Shown here: positions 1 to 10,200 of the stretch, piece by piece
Layout of the letters: the number at the start of each line of letters is the position of its first letter
How positions within the stretch are numbered: the first letter of the stretch is position 1
Assembly (NCBI GenBank): GCA_022315425.1
Contig: JAIUPT010000020.1
Span: 1,860,001 to 1,924,000 of the forward strand
Direction of reading: 5' to 3'
DNA from: Pseudevernia furfuracea
Taxonomy: Eukaryota > Ascomycota > Lecanoromycetes > Lecanorales > Parmeliaceae
Length of the DNA: 64,000 nt
Translations under genes and position numbers: made by a program
Notes under the pieces: model-generated
Database searches by the model: none
Told to the model about the DNA's origin: nothing
The model's input: only the letters and a program-made list of their open reading frames with translations

Positions 1-774
1 ACAGTACTATTTCAGAAAAACAACCTTGAGACGCATAAGGGGGCACCCAGGCGAGAGCTCAGCGTTGACTTGGATCGCTCCAGTCCTGCCCTAATATTGT
101 TGCTCGGTGTGAACCACAGCTCCCATCACTCTCTTCTTTTTAGTTTACCCGAGGACGGGTTTACTCACCGAGTGCAAGGGACACAAACGCGCCTACTTAA
201 TCAACGCCAGTCACTTTAATACCCAATGCTTTTCACCCCAATACACTATCGACGACGGTGGGAATATTCACAAGCCCATAAGAGGGATACCATGATGAGC
301 TTTAGCTTACGCAAATAGAAGTAATTTTGAATAGCGCATCGTGAATGGTCTGGAATACATGCAAAAGAATTGTCCCACAAAACGGCCTTCTCCGGCCATC
401 TGTCTTTGTCACATCTGCGTCAAGGGGAAGCCATCCTATCGATGATTCTTATCGATGTGGATAGTCAAACACTTCAGTCACCGTTCAGTGGGAAGGTATT
501 CCCAGTGAGCAAGCGCATACCTATTTCAACAAAAAGTGAGATGAGTTTGCGTTGAGGAATGTGGCCAATGACGGTATAAGTATTCAATGTGAAACAAGTG
601 TGGCCCAGCTGGTATGCAACCATCGTCCTAGTACGATCTGAAACCCACCACCAAATCGTTTAAAGAGGCTGTATTCCGCATTCTTCCTGCACAAAGTTTC
701 CTGGAAACGTTTCCATCGTCTTTTACTCTGTCGCCTTCATCTCATCTTTATTTGTTAGGAAGATCCTTGCCATC
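1..774. other. intergenic, no gene recognised
   Basis: No frame with recognisable protein similarity was seen on either strand. The final ~60 bases are pyrimidine-rich and precede the small secreted protein start at 775, so they are probably its 5' UTR or core promoter. Confidence 0.4.
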
Positions 775-1315
775 ATGTTCTTCCAAATCGCACTCGCTGC
801 AGTCCTTAGGTGAGCTTTGAAGTCTTCTCTCCACATTCGCATGATTCATCAATTGTCGTATCTATCACGGAGAGAAAGAAAGAAAGAAAAAAAAAGAAAA
901 CAACTACAACAACAACAACAACGAACCCGCTACGAAATCTACCACACATCTTCCACCACCCTCATCCTCCCCTCCACTCCCCCCATCTTATCCCACAAGC
1001 ACACCATACCCACGCGACCCTCACACTAACCCCCCCCCAAACAGCTTCCTCCCCCTCTCCCTCACCCTCAAGCCCCTCGAAGTCGTCGCACCCCCCCATA
1101 CCCTCATCACCAGCCTCACGCCCTCCAACTCGACCGCCGCCGCAACCTCCTGTCCCACAGTCACGTCGACCGTCGAAGCGCGCCACTGCTTCAAAAACCT
1201 GCAGGTGTGTCCCGATTTCAAAACGCCGCAGACGACAACGGTGCCGTGCGGCTGTCCGTCCAGCGCTCCGACCTCGACGGTGACGGCGTGTCTGGGTTGC
1301 GATAATGTGGTGTGA
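775..1315 (+). CDS. small secreted cysteine-rich protein (2 exons)
   Basis: Exon 1 (775-809) encodes a short hydrophobic start (MFFQIALAAVLS) and ends at a GTGAGC donor. The intron runs to an ACAG acceptor at 1041-1044. Exon 2 (1045-1315) stays in phase and continues the hydrophobic stretch (FLPLSLTL), which together look like a signal peptide. The mature part is Thr/Ser/Pro-rich with seven cysteines, including CGC and CLGC pairs. The intron contains an AAAG run and a CAACAA microsatellite. The last codons overlap a good donor (GTGTGAGT at 1309), so a further 3' exon is possible and would supply the missing even cysteine. No family is recognised. The size, secretion signal and cysteine density resemble fungal effector-like or cell-surface proteins, which is inference only. 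Confidence 0.55.
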
Positions 1316-2090
1316 GTGGCGCCCTTTTATTTTATTTTATTTTAATTTTTTGGGAGCGTGACCTTGCTGTGATTTGGAGTCGGGAGATGGGGTTTGGGAA
1401 GTGGGGAGATCCGTGGCGGTGTTGTTTGCGAGACTGGTTTGAAAAAAGCCGGGGGTTTCCTGGTTCGGGGGAGTCGTGCTGACTTGGGAAATGGGGCAGT
1501 TGGACGACTGTGACGGCTACGGGGTGTTAGGGGTGGCTGGGATATATGAGGGGGAACGTGGCGTGATTGATTGATTGATTGATTGATTGATTAAATTAAT
1601 TGGTTCATACCGGACGACCCGAAGGGCTTCACAGGCGACAAAGGCCCCGCCGGATCCCACTCCCTAACTAGCTTTAAACCATAAGTATCATCATCGAGTG
1701 TGGGTTCCCTAAATTGCATTAACAATGGATAACACGTCTTGATCAGAGACGCTGTCTTCGGCCATCTATCCCTCGGGGAAAATTCTTAAAAAAACTCTCA
1801 GAACCTAGGAACACTCTAGATATAAAGATAAAAAGGGGGATAGACTTTCGGCGTTACGTTAGCACGAATCTTTATCTCTCTCTCTCGACCACGCATGGAG
1901 TAGTAGTGTCCTTCTCTTGAAGGTTATTGTCGACGGAATATAATTCATCTCTTCTCTCGTGTTATAGTCGTGATTAAGTATTCTCTTCGATAGACGACTT
2001 TTTAAGATACTCACGCTCACGTGGCCTCTTACGTATCAGCGTTTTATCAACCCCTCGTGAAAGGACGCGTGCTTTTTTAATAACGTATCG
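1316..2090. other. intergenic with simple repeats
   Basis: Contains a TTTTA run near 1325 and about seven GATT units at 1566-1592. No coding frame of note. Confidence 0.4.
1566..1592 (+). repeat. (GATT)n microsatellite
   Basis: Perfect run of about six to seven GATT units followed by an AT-rich tail. Confidence 0.85.
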
Positions 2091-2094
2091 ACAC

Positions 2095-2165
2095 TGTGCC
2101 TCTGAGGGATTCGAACCCCACGCTGTAGCCATATCGAGTACAGGTCCACAGCATCAGTGGCAGTG
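2095..2165 (-). tRNA. tRNA-like fragment (probable pseudo-tRNA)
   Basis: Read on the minus strand, this stretch contains a perfect Pol III B-box/T-arm motif (GGTTCGAATCC) with a T-stem that pairs at three G-C positions plus a wobble. It ends in AGAGGCA, as a tRNA 3' end would. No matching 5' acceptor strand (TGCCTCT) lies at the expected distance, and no clean anticodon arm was found. It is best treated as a decayed tRNA or a tRNA-derived fragment. The only other B-box-like string noticed in the window (near 45365) is weaker. Confidence 0.25.
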
Positions 2166-3386
2166 CGTGTCATTAAACACTGCCTTCAGGCGGGCAACGT
2201 GACGTGGTGTGGATGTGTGGAGAGGTTTGAGGGTTCGTGGAGCTGGTGAGAGCTATCAAATGGATACATAGTACCACTCTTCGACGCATGCATGCATCTT
2301 ATTTTTTATTTTTTATTGGCATCGACTGCTTCCGTGACCGTCAAGGGAAATTTGGAGCATCCTCGAAGCGTTCACCACGATGTGCAATCTTTCGTTCCAC
2401 AACGGTTTGAAAACAAGACAATTTTTTGAAGGGATGCGGAAATATTGGTGGTCGGACTTACAGTAACCTACTCTATCGGACATTGCATATCCCAGTAGAT
2501 TGCATTTCCTAGTGAACTCGTCAATCAGGTCTTGCCACACCACACTTCACAACTTGGCTGAGAAGACGACAAAGCGCCTTCGCGAATGTTATGGATGACA
2601 ATATCAATCACCTCGCAGGCGTCTCTAGCGCCTGCGTTCGCTGTGGCTGGTGATTCCTTGGCGCCGGGGAAAGGTGGCGTAAAGGACTAGGTAGGAAGAT
2701 GCACTGCCAATGGCATGGCATTGATAATGCCTCAGGATCGGTCCAGGTCCGCAAAAATCATATACCATTGGCAAGGGCACCTTAAGGTGACCAGACATCA
2801 AGAACAATTGACAAGAGCAGAGTCTCCTAATACAACGCAATCTCGAGCGGAACCCAGGATTTCTTCCGCGTGGTCTTGCCTATACACACTCGCTTTTACA
2901 CTCTTTCGATAACGCTCAGTCTTATCCAAAGTAGGCCTTCGAGGATTAATGATAATGTTGATTGTTCATAGATGTTTGTATCGTGTCTTCATGAACGCAA
3001 TATGGAGTACGTCAAGTCTAATTTTCATCGTATCCAGAAAGTTGTACCAATGTGAGACAAAGTGATAATTGTAAGAGCTCCTATTTGTTCATTTATGCAT
3101 ACTTTTGTATCTATTAACCCGCATGATCTGACTGTTTGTATCAATTCGAGTGGACTCGAGACGTTTGCTGGGCTCATTTCGCCCTCTATGCGCAAGATTC
3201 CAACTCCGTATCGGCAAATTTCCAGGCAAAGCAACAGTCCTGAAAGCTCCACATTTTTTCATTGTCGCATGTTTTCGTGGCTATCAACCCAAATGATCTA
3301 ACCGTTCATATCAACCCAGGGGCATTTGGACTGTGCGTTGGGGTTATCTTACCCTGTATGCATGGCATCTGCTCGGTCTTCTTCCA
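2166..3386. other. intergenic with a diverged direct repeat
   Basis: Only short ORFs without recognisable similarity. A roughly 110-bp segment starting near 3091 recurs in diverged form near 3259 in the same orientation. Confidence 0.4.
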
Positions 3387-4298
3387 TCAGGATACCGTCC
3401 CCGTTGAGTAAACACCCGGTATCCCGGGAGCTTCAGCAGCCATCTCCTCCAATGTATGCTTCCGATATACCCACAATAGAAGCTTCGCCCAATGGTCGGC
3501 GTTGAAGAATTGAGAATTCTCTTGGAAGTAGGGTGTGAGGAGTAGCTTGGCGAAAGCATTTTCCGACTCGTGCGCCCACTTTCGGCGTTTGAGGGCATGG
3601 TTTGTGTATTCTTCCAGGTCCTTGCGGTAGGCAACGGAAAGCTTCGTCTTGTCTTTCCAATTCTGTTCCGTAATCTTGTTCACGATGGCACTGGCGGTTG
3701 CCATGCGCTGAGTTCGATCCGCATTCTCGTTGTTCGTGCCAGCCGGCATCAGAATGTCATGACGGTTTGCCAACTCTACGATGAAAGCGTCTAGGAGGTT
3801 AGCCTTGAAGGCGGCAAAACGAATGCCATCCTCTTCCTTGTGTCGATCGTTCATAGCCCGAAGTAGTTCCTCCACCTCTTCCTTGTGCCGCTCGTTAGCC
3901 TGAAGTTGTTTCTCCATAGCCTAAACGAAGTAAGTGAGCTTTGAATGAAGACTTAAAAGGCATGCAGAAGTCAAACTTACATCCATGCGTGATTCCAGAC
4001 TGTCTCGGTGAACCTTAAGCTTTTGGAATTTTGGGGCAGCGGGCAGAGAGACGGCGATCTTGGAGCGATCATTGGGAAGTAGAGCGCTAACTCTGTCATG
4101 ATATGCAGTGATAGTGACATCGGTCGCATCGTGGTTGGGGTCCAGGAATAAGATCGACTGTTCGTCCTTTGACAACGGGACGTTGTGGGATTTGAAAGAG
4201 GAAAGCATGCTGTCGGTCCTCAGCCAGGAGTTGGGTGAGAGGTTTGCGGAGTCGGTGCTTCGGGGCGGCGGTGTGATGCTGATCTGTATGTGAGCCAT
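3387..4298 (-). CDS. coiled-coil hypothetical protein (2 exons)
   Basis: Exon 1 runs 4298-3981 and ends at a consensus GTAAGT donor. The 59-nt intron (3980-3922) ends TTTAG, and exon 2 runs 3920-3387 in phase 0, giving about 283 residues. The N-terminal 100 residues are Ser/Pro-rich with no domain I recognise. Across the junction the chain becomes a charged amphipathic helix rich in E, K, R and Q (KEEVEELLRAM), a likely coiled coil. An aromatic/helical C-terminal segment follows. I do not recognise the family. The clean splice and long open frame support a real gene. No functional link to neighbours is apparent. Confidence 0.6.
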
Positions 4299-5411
4299 GT
4301 TGTCTATTCAAGCAGAGAGGTAATGTGATTAGCTTACTGAGGTTCTCTTTTTTGTAGGTTGATGAAGGTTTTCACTGTCGGTTCCAAGGCAGGTGCAGGT
4401 TGTGTCAAGGTGCAAGTTGTGTCAAGGTGTAGGTGCTATAAGTGTATTCACTTTGTGATACAGTGTCAAGCTCTGCTCCAATCGGAATCCGAATATATTT
4501 GACTTGCTGAGTAAGCCAAGAGTCATTTGCCTCAGGCACGCCCGGCGAGCTTCGTTGAGGGTGAAGCTCTGATTGAGGATTTTTTTTGTTGTGTTTGTAA
4601 TCTCTTGTTACGAGCGTATTCCTGCATCCCTTTGACACACCTTCCTGTGTTGACATTCCTTTGTTGTCACGCTACCCCTTTTAGGCTTAGCGTGTCTTGA
4701 CAGGTCCCCTTTATCATACATATATGGCCTTTCCAGTACATAGTTGCTCTCTATCTAGTTGTCTTATTCAACACATCTACATGACTTGACTCTGTACTGG
4801 TCCTGACATCTCTTGCCCCGTCAATACTAATCCTTGAAGCTCTAGCTAGGGTCTAGCAGGGGATTTTGTTTCCAAGTGACGCACTCTGTAGATCATAAGA
4901 TCTACAAGCTTTGAAAAGCTTCGAAACTGTACTTAACTTGATGAGCTCGAAGATGGTATTTGAGTCGGATGGGATGGGGGGAAGGTGTCATTGCCTCAAA
5001 AGGGGTAATATGTAAATCAAGTATCTCTGCTAATAGGCGAAGAGCAGTTCAAGCGATGGTGCAAGCTTTTGTGGAAAGTGGTAGCGGTTTGACGTTTGAG
5101 ACTGCTATGTCTCGTGAAGGGTGATTTGTAAAAGATCGAGAGAGGATGGGTTTAATCGCGAGATAACGGAGGAGATTGAGAAGGTGGAGAAGAGCACCGA
5201 TCCAAAAGGCATGGAGTGGAAAGAAGACGTACTGAACGAAACGAAACCCCCCGAGTCAACTAGAGAAGCCGAATGCATCATCCGAAAGCGACGTGTTTCG
5301 TCTCCTCTCACAACTTATAAAGAGCATTAAGGGGCCTGAGTTTGTAGAAAGTTTTTCATTCCTATATAGAGTCCGAGGACTTCTCCTCCCCATTGACAGC
5401 CTGTCAATACC
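4299..5411. other. intergenic, possible old element
   Basis: Contains two tandem TTGTGTCAAGGTG units (about 4398-4432). Around 4650-4810 there is a stretch with the look of a retroelement LTR (starts near TGTTGACA, ends CCTGACA), with no matching second copy in the window. A short plus-strand ORF at 5121-5330 (69 residues, Lys/Glu-rich) has no recognisable similarity. Confidence 0.3.
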
Positions 5412-5717
5412 TCAAGGAGGAGAAGAAGAAATCTTTGGCCGCATCAACCATTCCATCACCCTCATCGAGCTGGACCTCTGTCTCGTCCCTTCCCCTTTCA
5501 TTGTTTCATTCTCCCTCCTACCAGAACCCTCCGCTTTGCCATCCTGGTCTGCCCTTTCCTTATTTGAACCGGTCTCTTCGCTGTCACTATCATCCTCAAA
5601 CTCCTCTTGTCTAGGGCTGAGGACTCCCAGCTCTTTGAAGCTTGTATATTTTCTGTCTTCGGAGCGCTTGAGCTGTTGTACACGTGGGGATCGTGGCTTT
5701 TGTGTATGTTGTGACAT
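5412..5717 (-). CDS. hypothetical small hydrophilic protein
   Basis: A 101-residue open frame of strongly hydrophilic composition. It has basic/Ser-rich ends around an acidic centre (EEFEDDSDSEE) and a C-terminal MRVMEWLMRP stretch. No domain is recognised and no intron is needed. The amino-acid composition is more protein-like than the overlapping frames, but evidence is limited to composition. Confidence 0.25.
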   Translation of the reverse strand: MSQHTQKPRSPRVQQLKRSEDRKYTSFKELGVLSPRQEEFEDDSDSEETGSNKERADQDGKAEGSGRRENETMKGEGTRQRSSSMRVMEWLMRPKISSSPP

Positions 5718-6223
5718 GTTTGCTTCTGGGTCGGTCCTTGGACGTGTTGTTCAAGCGATGTAGTTTGCAGGTTTCGTATGCGGGTTCGAAAGATTTGAAG
5801 CGGATTCTGAGTCTTTATCGGGGGAATGTGGGAACAATGGGGACATAGGCATTGTTGTTGTTGTTTTTGAACGGAAGATAAAGCGAGGTCCACCACCCAA
5901 AGGTTCATTACCCAAATTCCTACCTTGTGTTGAACAATGTCAAAGTGTCGGCCCGATGCTTTGTATCTACTGTTGTGAGCTGTTTGCCGTTTTTGTCTAG
6001 ACTTATACCTGCATATGTAGAACAGAAACACCCAGAAGCAGAATTCTCCTCCACTTACGACATCTTTTCCCCCTTTTATAAAACAGCATTTCCCTGTCGT
6101 GGTTCCTCCTTTCGCACAATATGGCGAAGCCTTCTCAGGCCGGTCCTGACATGGAATCTTCCAAAGACACAAAAGAACAAATCCCCGTCAACCACAACAA
6201 CCCAAAAACCATGCCCACCACCA

Positions 6224-6520
6224 ATGGCCAAACCCCAGCAAAATGGACAATCTACATCCACCCTACCTCCAACCCTCGACATACCACTCGACATTCTCAT
6301 CACCATCTCAGACTACATCTCGCCTACAGACTTCCTCTGTCTTTCACTGACCTGCAAAGGCCTCAAGGAGAGCAGTGTCGTAGTACAGGCCACATCCCGT
6401 TGCACTATTCAACAAGGGCGACGGAGACCAACGGGTCACCACACAGACTCCGTCAAGGAATTCACAAGCCCCGATACGACCACTTGCTCAACGGTCTCGA
6501 CGACACAACCGGACCTTTAA
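6224..6520 (+). CDS. F-box motif protein, short or truncated
   Basis: The frame from 6224 encodes 98 residues. Residues about 20-52 match an F-box: a LDIPLDILITISDYISP start, then the TDFLCLSLTCKGLK core seen in fungal F-box proteins that recruit substrates to SCF ubiquitin ligases through Skp1. After the motif the frame becomes low-quality and stops. Other frames stay open downstream to about 6926 (for example the frame beginning at 6531), as if one or more frameshifts or unrecognised introns separate the F-box from its substrate-binding region. I therefore call it a short or decayed F-box gene. No neighbour relationship is evident. Confidence 0.4.
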   Translation: MAKPQQNGQSTSTLPPTLDIPLDILITISDYISPTDFLCLSLTCKGLKESSVVVQATSRCTIQQGRRRPTGHHTDSVKEFTSPDTTTCSTVSTTQPDL

Positions 6521-7298
6521 AGTCGAAGGAATGGCCCCCCTGTATGAACGGGAGCGCGGAATCATCAATGTTTTTCGAATCGATCTACAGAGGCATGTCT
6601 GGCGAAAAGTGGATCGACAACAACATCCATCGTCTGTACATGAACGAGCGATTGATTGGGCATTGTATTGCCCCCTGTATCGGCGAGAAAAACATAAAAA
6701 TATCGGGGATACAGCGATGGCGCGATCGATGATCTTTGGGAGCAGCAAGATTTTGCATCGACATTCTCAATGCCGGCGTATCCGGCCGGCCACCACAGGA
6801 GGGCCGTTATCTCTGGAGAGAATAGGGGAAGGGCTGGAAATTACGACGGCCCACGAGGCCAGCCTCGACTTCAGCCAGTTGGGAAGGTCGACAGCGAGAA
6901 TGGTTGTTGTTGCCGTGAAGGAATGAACCTGCTAGTTGGACTTGTGATTTTTGCTCCGTTGATGCACGTCCTCAGATTCGCTGGCGAGGAAAAGTCCTTG
7001 CTTGAGAGATACAAAGATATCAGACCGGACCAATGGCCAACTTTGAAGGAAAATCCTTCATTCTTGATTGTAATCTAGAAGATGTAGGACTTTCGATCTA
7101 TTTCCTGGGCGGAAAAATAGTCGGTAAGGGACTCCATTTTTAGAAAAGCGCATACATCCTATTATCATGCCACATGGTATCATCGCTTGTAAAATAGAAC
7201 GGAGAAACTCCATCTATCATCTATCCCATTATTCCCACAAACGCCACGATTATACCCAAGTGAGAGCGCTCACACCACAGGAAGAGAAGAACCCGCTA

Positions 7299-10200
7299 TT
7301 ACTGATACTGCCCATTATACCTAACATCATTCTTCGCCTCCCTAATCCTCCTATGCAACTCCGTCCCTAGAAAGTCATAGAAAGGATCGACCTTACAGAA
7401 CGGATGCTGCATTAACAGCGTTTCCGCCGTCGGCCTCTCACCCGGATCAATCTCAAAACATTCCGACATAAAGGCCACCGCCTCAGGGCTAACCGAGTCA
7501 CTCACATCATCCGGAATCGGCGGCGCCTGATTCAAGGACCCGAGTTTGAAAATGGCGCCGACAGGTTCCTCTTTGCTCCATGGCCGGCGGCCAGCGAACA
7601 TTTCTAGCACCACGCAACCCAGGGACCAGATGTCTACTTTCGCGCTGTAGCCTTGAGGGTTAGAATTCTGCACCTTACTTAAACCCGTGGAGCGGACAAC
7701 CTCGGGGGCCATCCAGAAGACGGATCCTTGCATGCTATTTGTTGCGTCGTTGCCGTAGATGTTGTCGGTTTTTTTGCTGATGCCGAAGTCGGAGATTTTG
7801 CAGGTGCCGTCGACGTCGAGGAGGATGTTGTCGGCTTTGAGGTCGCGGTGCAGGACGCCTTCGTTGTGAAGGTAGGCGAGACCAGCAAGGGTCTGACGGG
7901 TTAGGGAGCGAACGAGACTTTCTTCGAACTTGCCATTTTTGCGAAGACAGCTGCCTACACTGCCACCGGAAATGTACTCGAGGAAAATGGAGATGGAGAA
8001 TTCTTTCCGTTCGCAACCGAGATACTGCACAATGTTCGGGTGCTCGAGGTGCTGCATGGTGTCAATCTCTTGATCGAGTGCGGCTACCATTTCCTTCATC
8101 TTGTCCTTGTCTTGGCCAGCTGCTTTCTGATTGACCTCAACTTGCTTCACAGCTAACAGGTCTCCTGTTGTAAGATTGATACCTAGGTAGACTTTTCCAT
8201 AGCTGCCTTTGCCAATCAATTGACCCCGACCAATTTGAAAGGAATTGATGCCTGGTGGTAGATCTTTTGGAACTGCTTCAATTAGACTGACCCTACTCCC
8301 CCTACCCGGCTTGACCATGTTGATTTTCGCTCCGAACATCTTTGTACTCCTTCGCCGCAGAATGTCGCCTGACTTGGAGCTTATTGATACTTGAGTGTTC
8401 CTTTTTGACGAGCCTTCGTAAGCTCCACGGGCTACCTCACGAATGGACTTCATTCGGCCGAGACCTCCGCTCTTGCGCACACTTCGCTGGGCCATGGACT
8501 GCATCGTAGCTCTACTCTTCAACGTAGAATCTTCAGATCCCAACGTCTCCGGCTCCTCTGCTATGGAATCTGGACGTACTCGATCGTACAGCGATGTCCT
8601 GATCAAACGTTGTGGTTGTCCTGGGGCAGGACTGACACTGTCCATTTTAGACTCAACGCCAGCATCCGGAGAGACGGGTGGCGAGCCGACGAGGTCTTCT
8701 ACAACAGGCTGATCCAAGTCAAGGTTCGGGAAGAAAGCGTCAAGATTATTTAGTAGATCCTCTGCTGGTGGACGATTGGCCCAAACATCATCCCTGGCAA
8801 ATGATTGGCGCCTTGCCAATTTCGCTGGATCCGGGTAATCTGCCGATGTTGTGGCAGATGTAGTTGAGTTAGGAAGACTGGGCCGAATAACAGGGTGACC
8901 CTCCTCGTCAAGATCAACGGTATCACCTGATTGCGCAGTCGATGTGCTTGCCGAAGTCTCGGGGTCCTTAAATGTGACAGATCGCCCTTTCATTAGCCGG
9001 CGCTGACTACCTTCCGTATTGAGAGTAAGGGTTGGCCGCCTCTGTACTCCTGATTCATCTTCTGATACGGAAGACTTCTTTGCCACGGTCTTTGCAAGAG
9101 GCTTTGCGAAGAGTCCATCGTCAGAGTCATCGTCTGATTTCGCTTGTAGGCTAGGCTTCTGGTCGAAGGTGACTTCACTTTCCTTGAATGAAAAAGCAGG
9201 ACCATAAGATTTGGGTCGTCCAGATACCGAACCTTTGCGAGAAGGCGGATGTTGAGAGCTTGGACTAATTGATGGTGATGGTTCACGCCGCATTCTTTCG
9301 ATAGACGGGTTTTTTGCCATCTGTGTCTGCAAGGCCAAGCTAGGCTTCCGACTATTCGCGTTTTCTAGATCTTCTTCTTCATAGTCAGGAACGGTGAACT
9401 CAATGTCCTTTTTACCGTACATGAAGCGGGGGCTTTTGGGGGACCCACTTGGACTGTTCTTGCTAGACCCGGTTTGCCCAAAGCCGACGTTCTGCAGCGA
9501 CGGCGAAGGCTTTCCGCTGTCATTGGAAGTCCGCGTGGACATGTTTCGCCTAGATCCAATAGGCTTTCCGACAGTATTGGCCAATGTCGCTCCAATACCA
9601 GCGCTGACTGATGGTGTAGCTGCCACAGCTTTTCGACGACCTCGTTCTTCCGTCTCTTCGGCAATCGCATCTCCCAGCGACCTTCTTTTTGCGATATCGG
9701 ACTGGCTGGATATTGATGATCGGAACGAGTCGCTAGTCCTTTTGCTCAGTGAGTTGGCCTTCTCTAGCATTATAGATCCTGGAGGAGGCGCTGGCGGCTT
9801 CCTTAGTGGTACCAAAGGCTCAGGCCTCTTGTCTTCGTATGGTGAAATTCGAGGAGCGTCGAAGTTAATGACACCATCCCGTTTAATGCTAGCGGACCCT
9901 ACATCGATGGGCGATGGCTCTTTCCTTGCCTTTGCTTGTCTTCCCTGTTGATACGCTTTGCCACTCTTCTCCGTGTTCTTCTGGTGTTCCTCGTAGGCAG
10001 CCTGCAGCCATCGGCCCCATTCAGCATCTGACACTGCTCCGTTTTCGCGACCAGGTTTGAGAGATTGCAACTGATCTTTCGCTGATATTCTGTTGGGAGA
10101 CTCAGACAGGAGATTAGTACTACCATTTGCTGCTTCGAAAGGCTTTTGCACGTCTCTGGGAGTAGCGCTATCGGCCTTGAGTGTGTTCTGCCGCGAGTTC

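Noticed and set aside
962..1221. Minus-strand Gly/Arg/Glu-rich ORFs opposite the secreted protein
   Set aside because: They are the antisense of the Thr/Ser/Pro-rich exon and low-complexity; the plus-strand spliced model explains the DNA better.
4640..4815. Solo LTR
   Set aside because: Has TG...CA-like ends by eye, but no second copy, target duplication or retroelement coding sequence in the window, so it is only mentioned.
5498..6172. 224-residue minus-strand ORF
   Set aside because: No domain, and the composition looks like chance. It overlaps a better small frame and the region before the F-box ORF.
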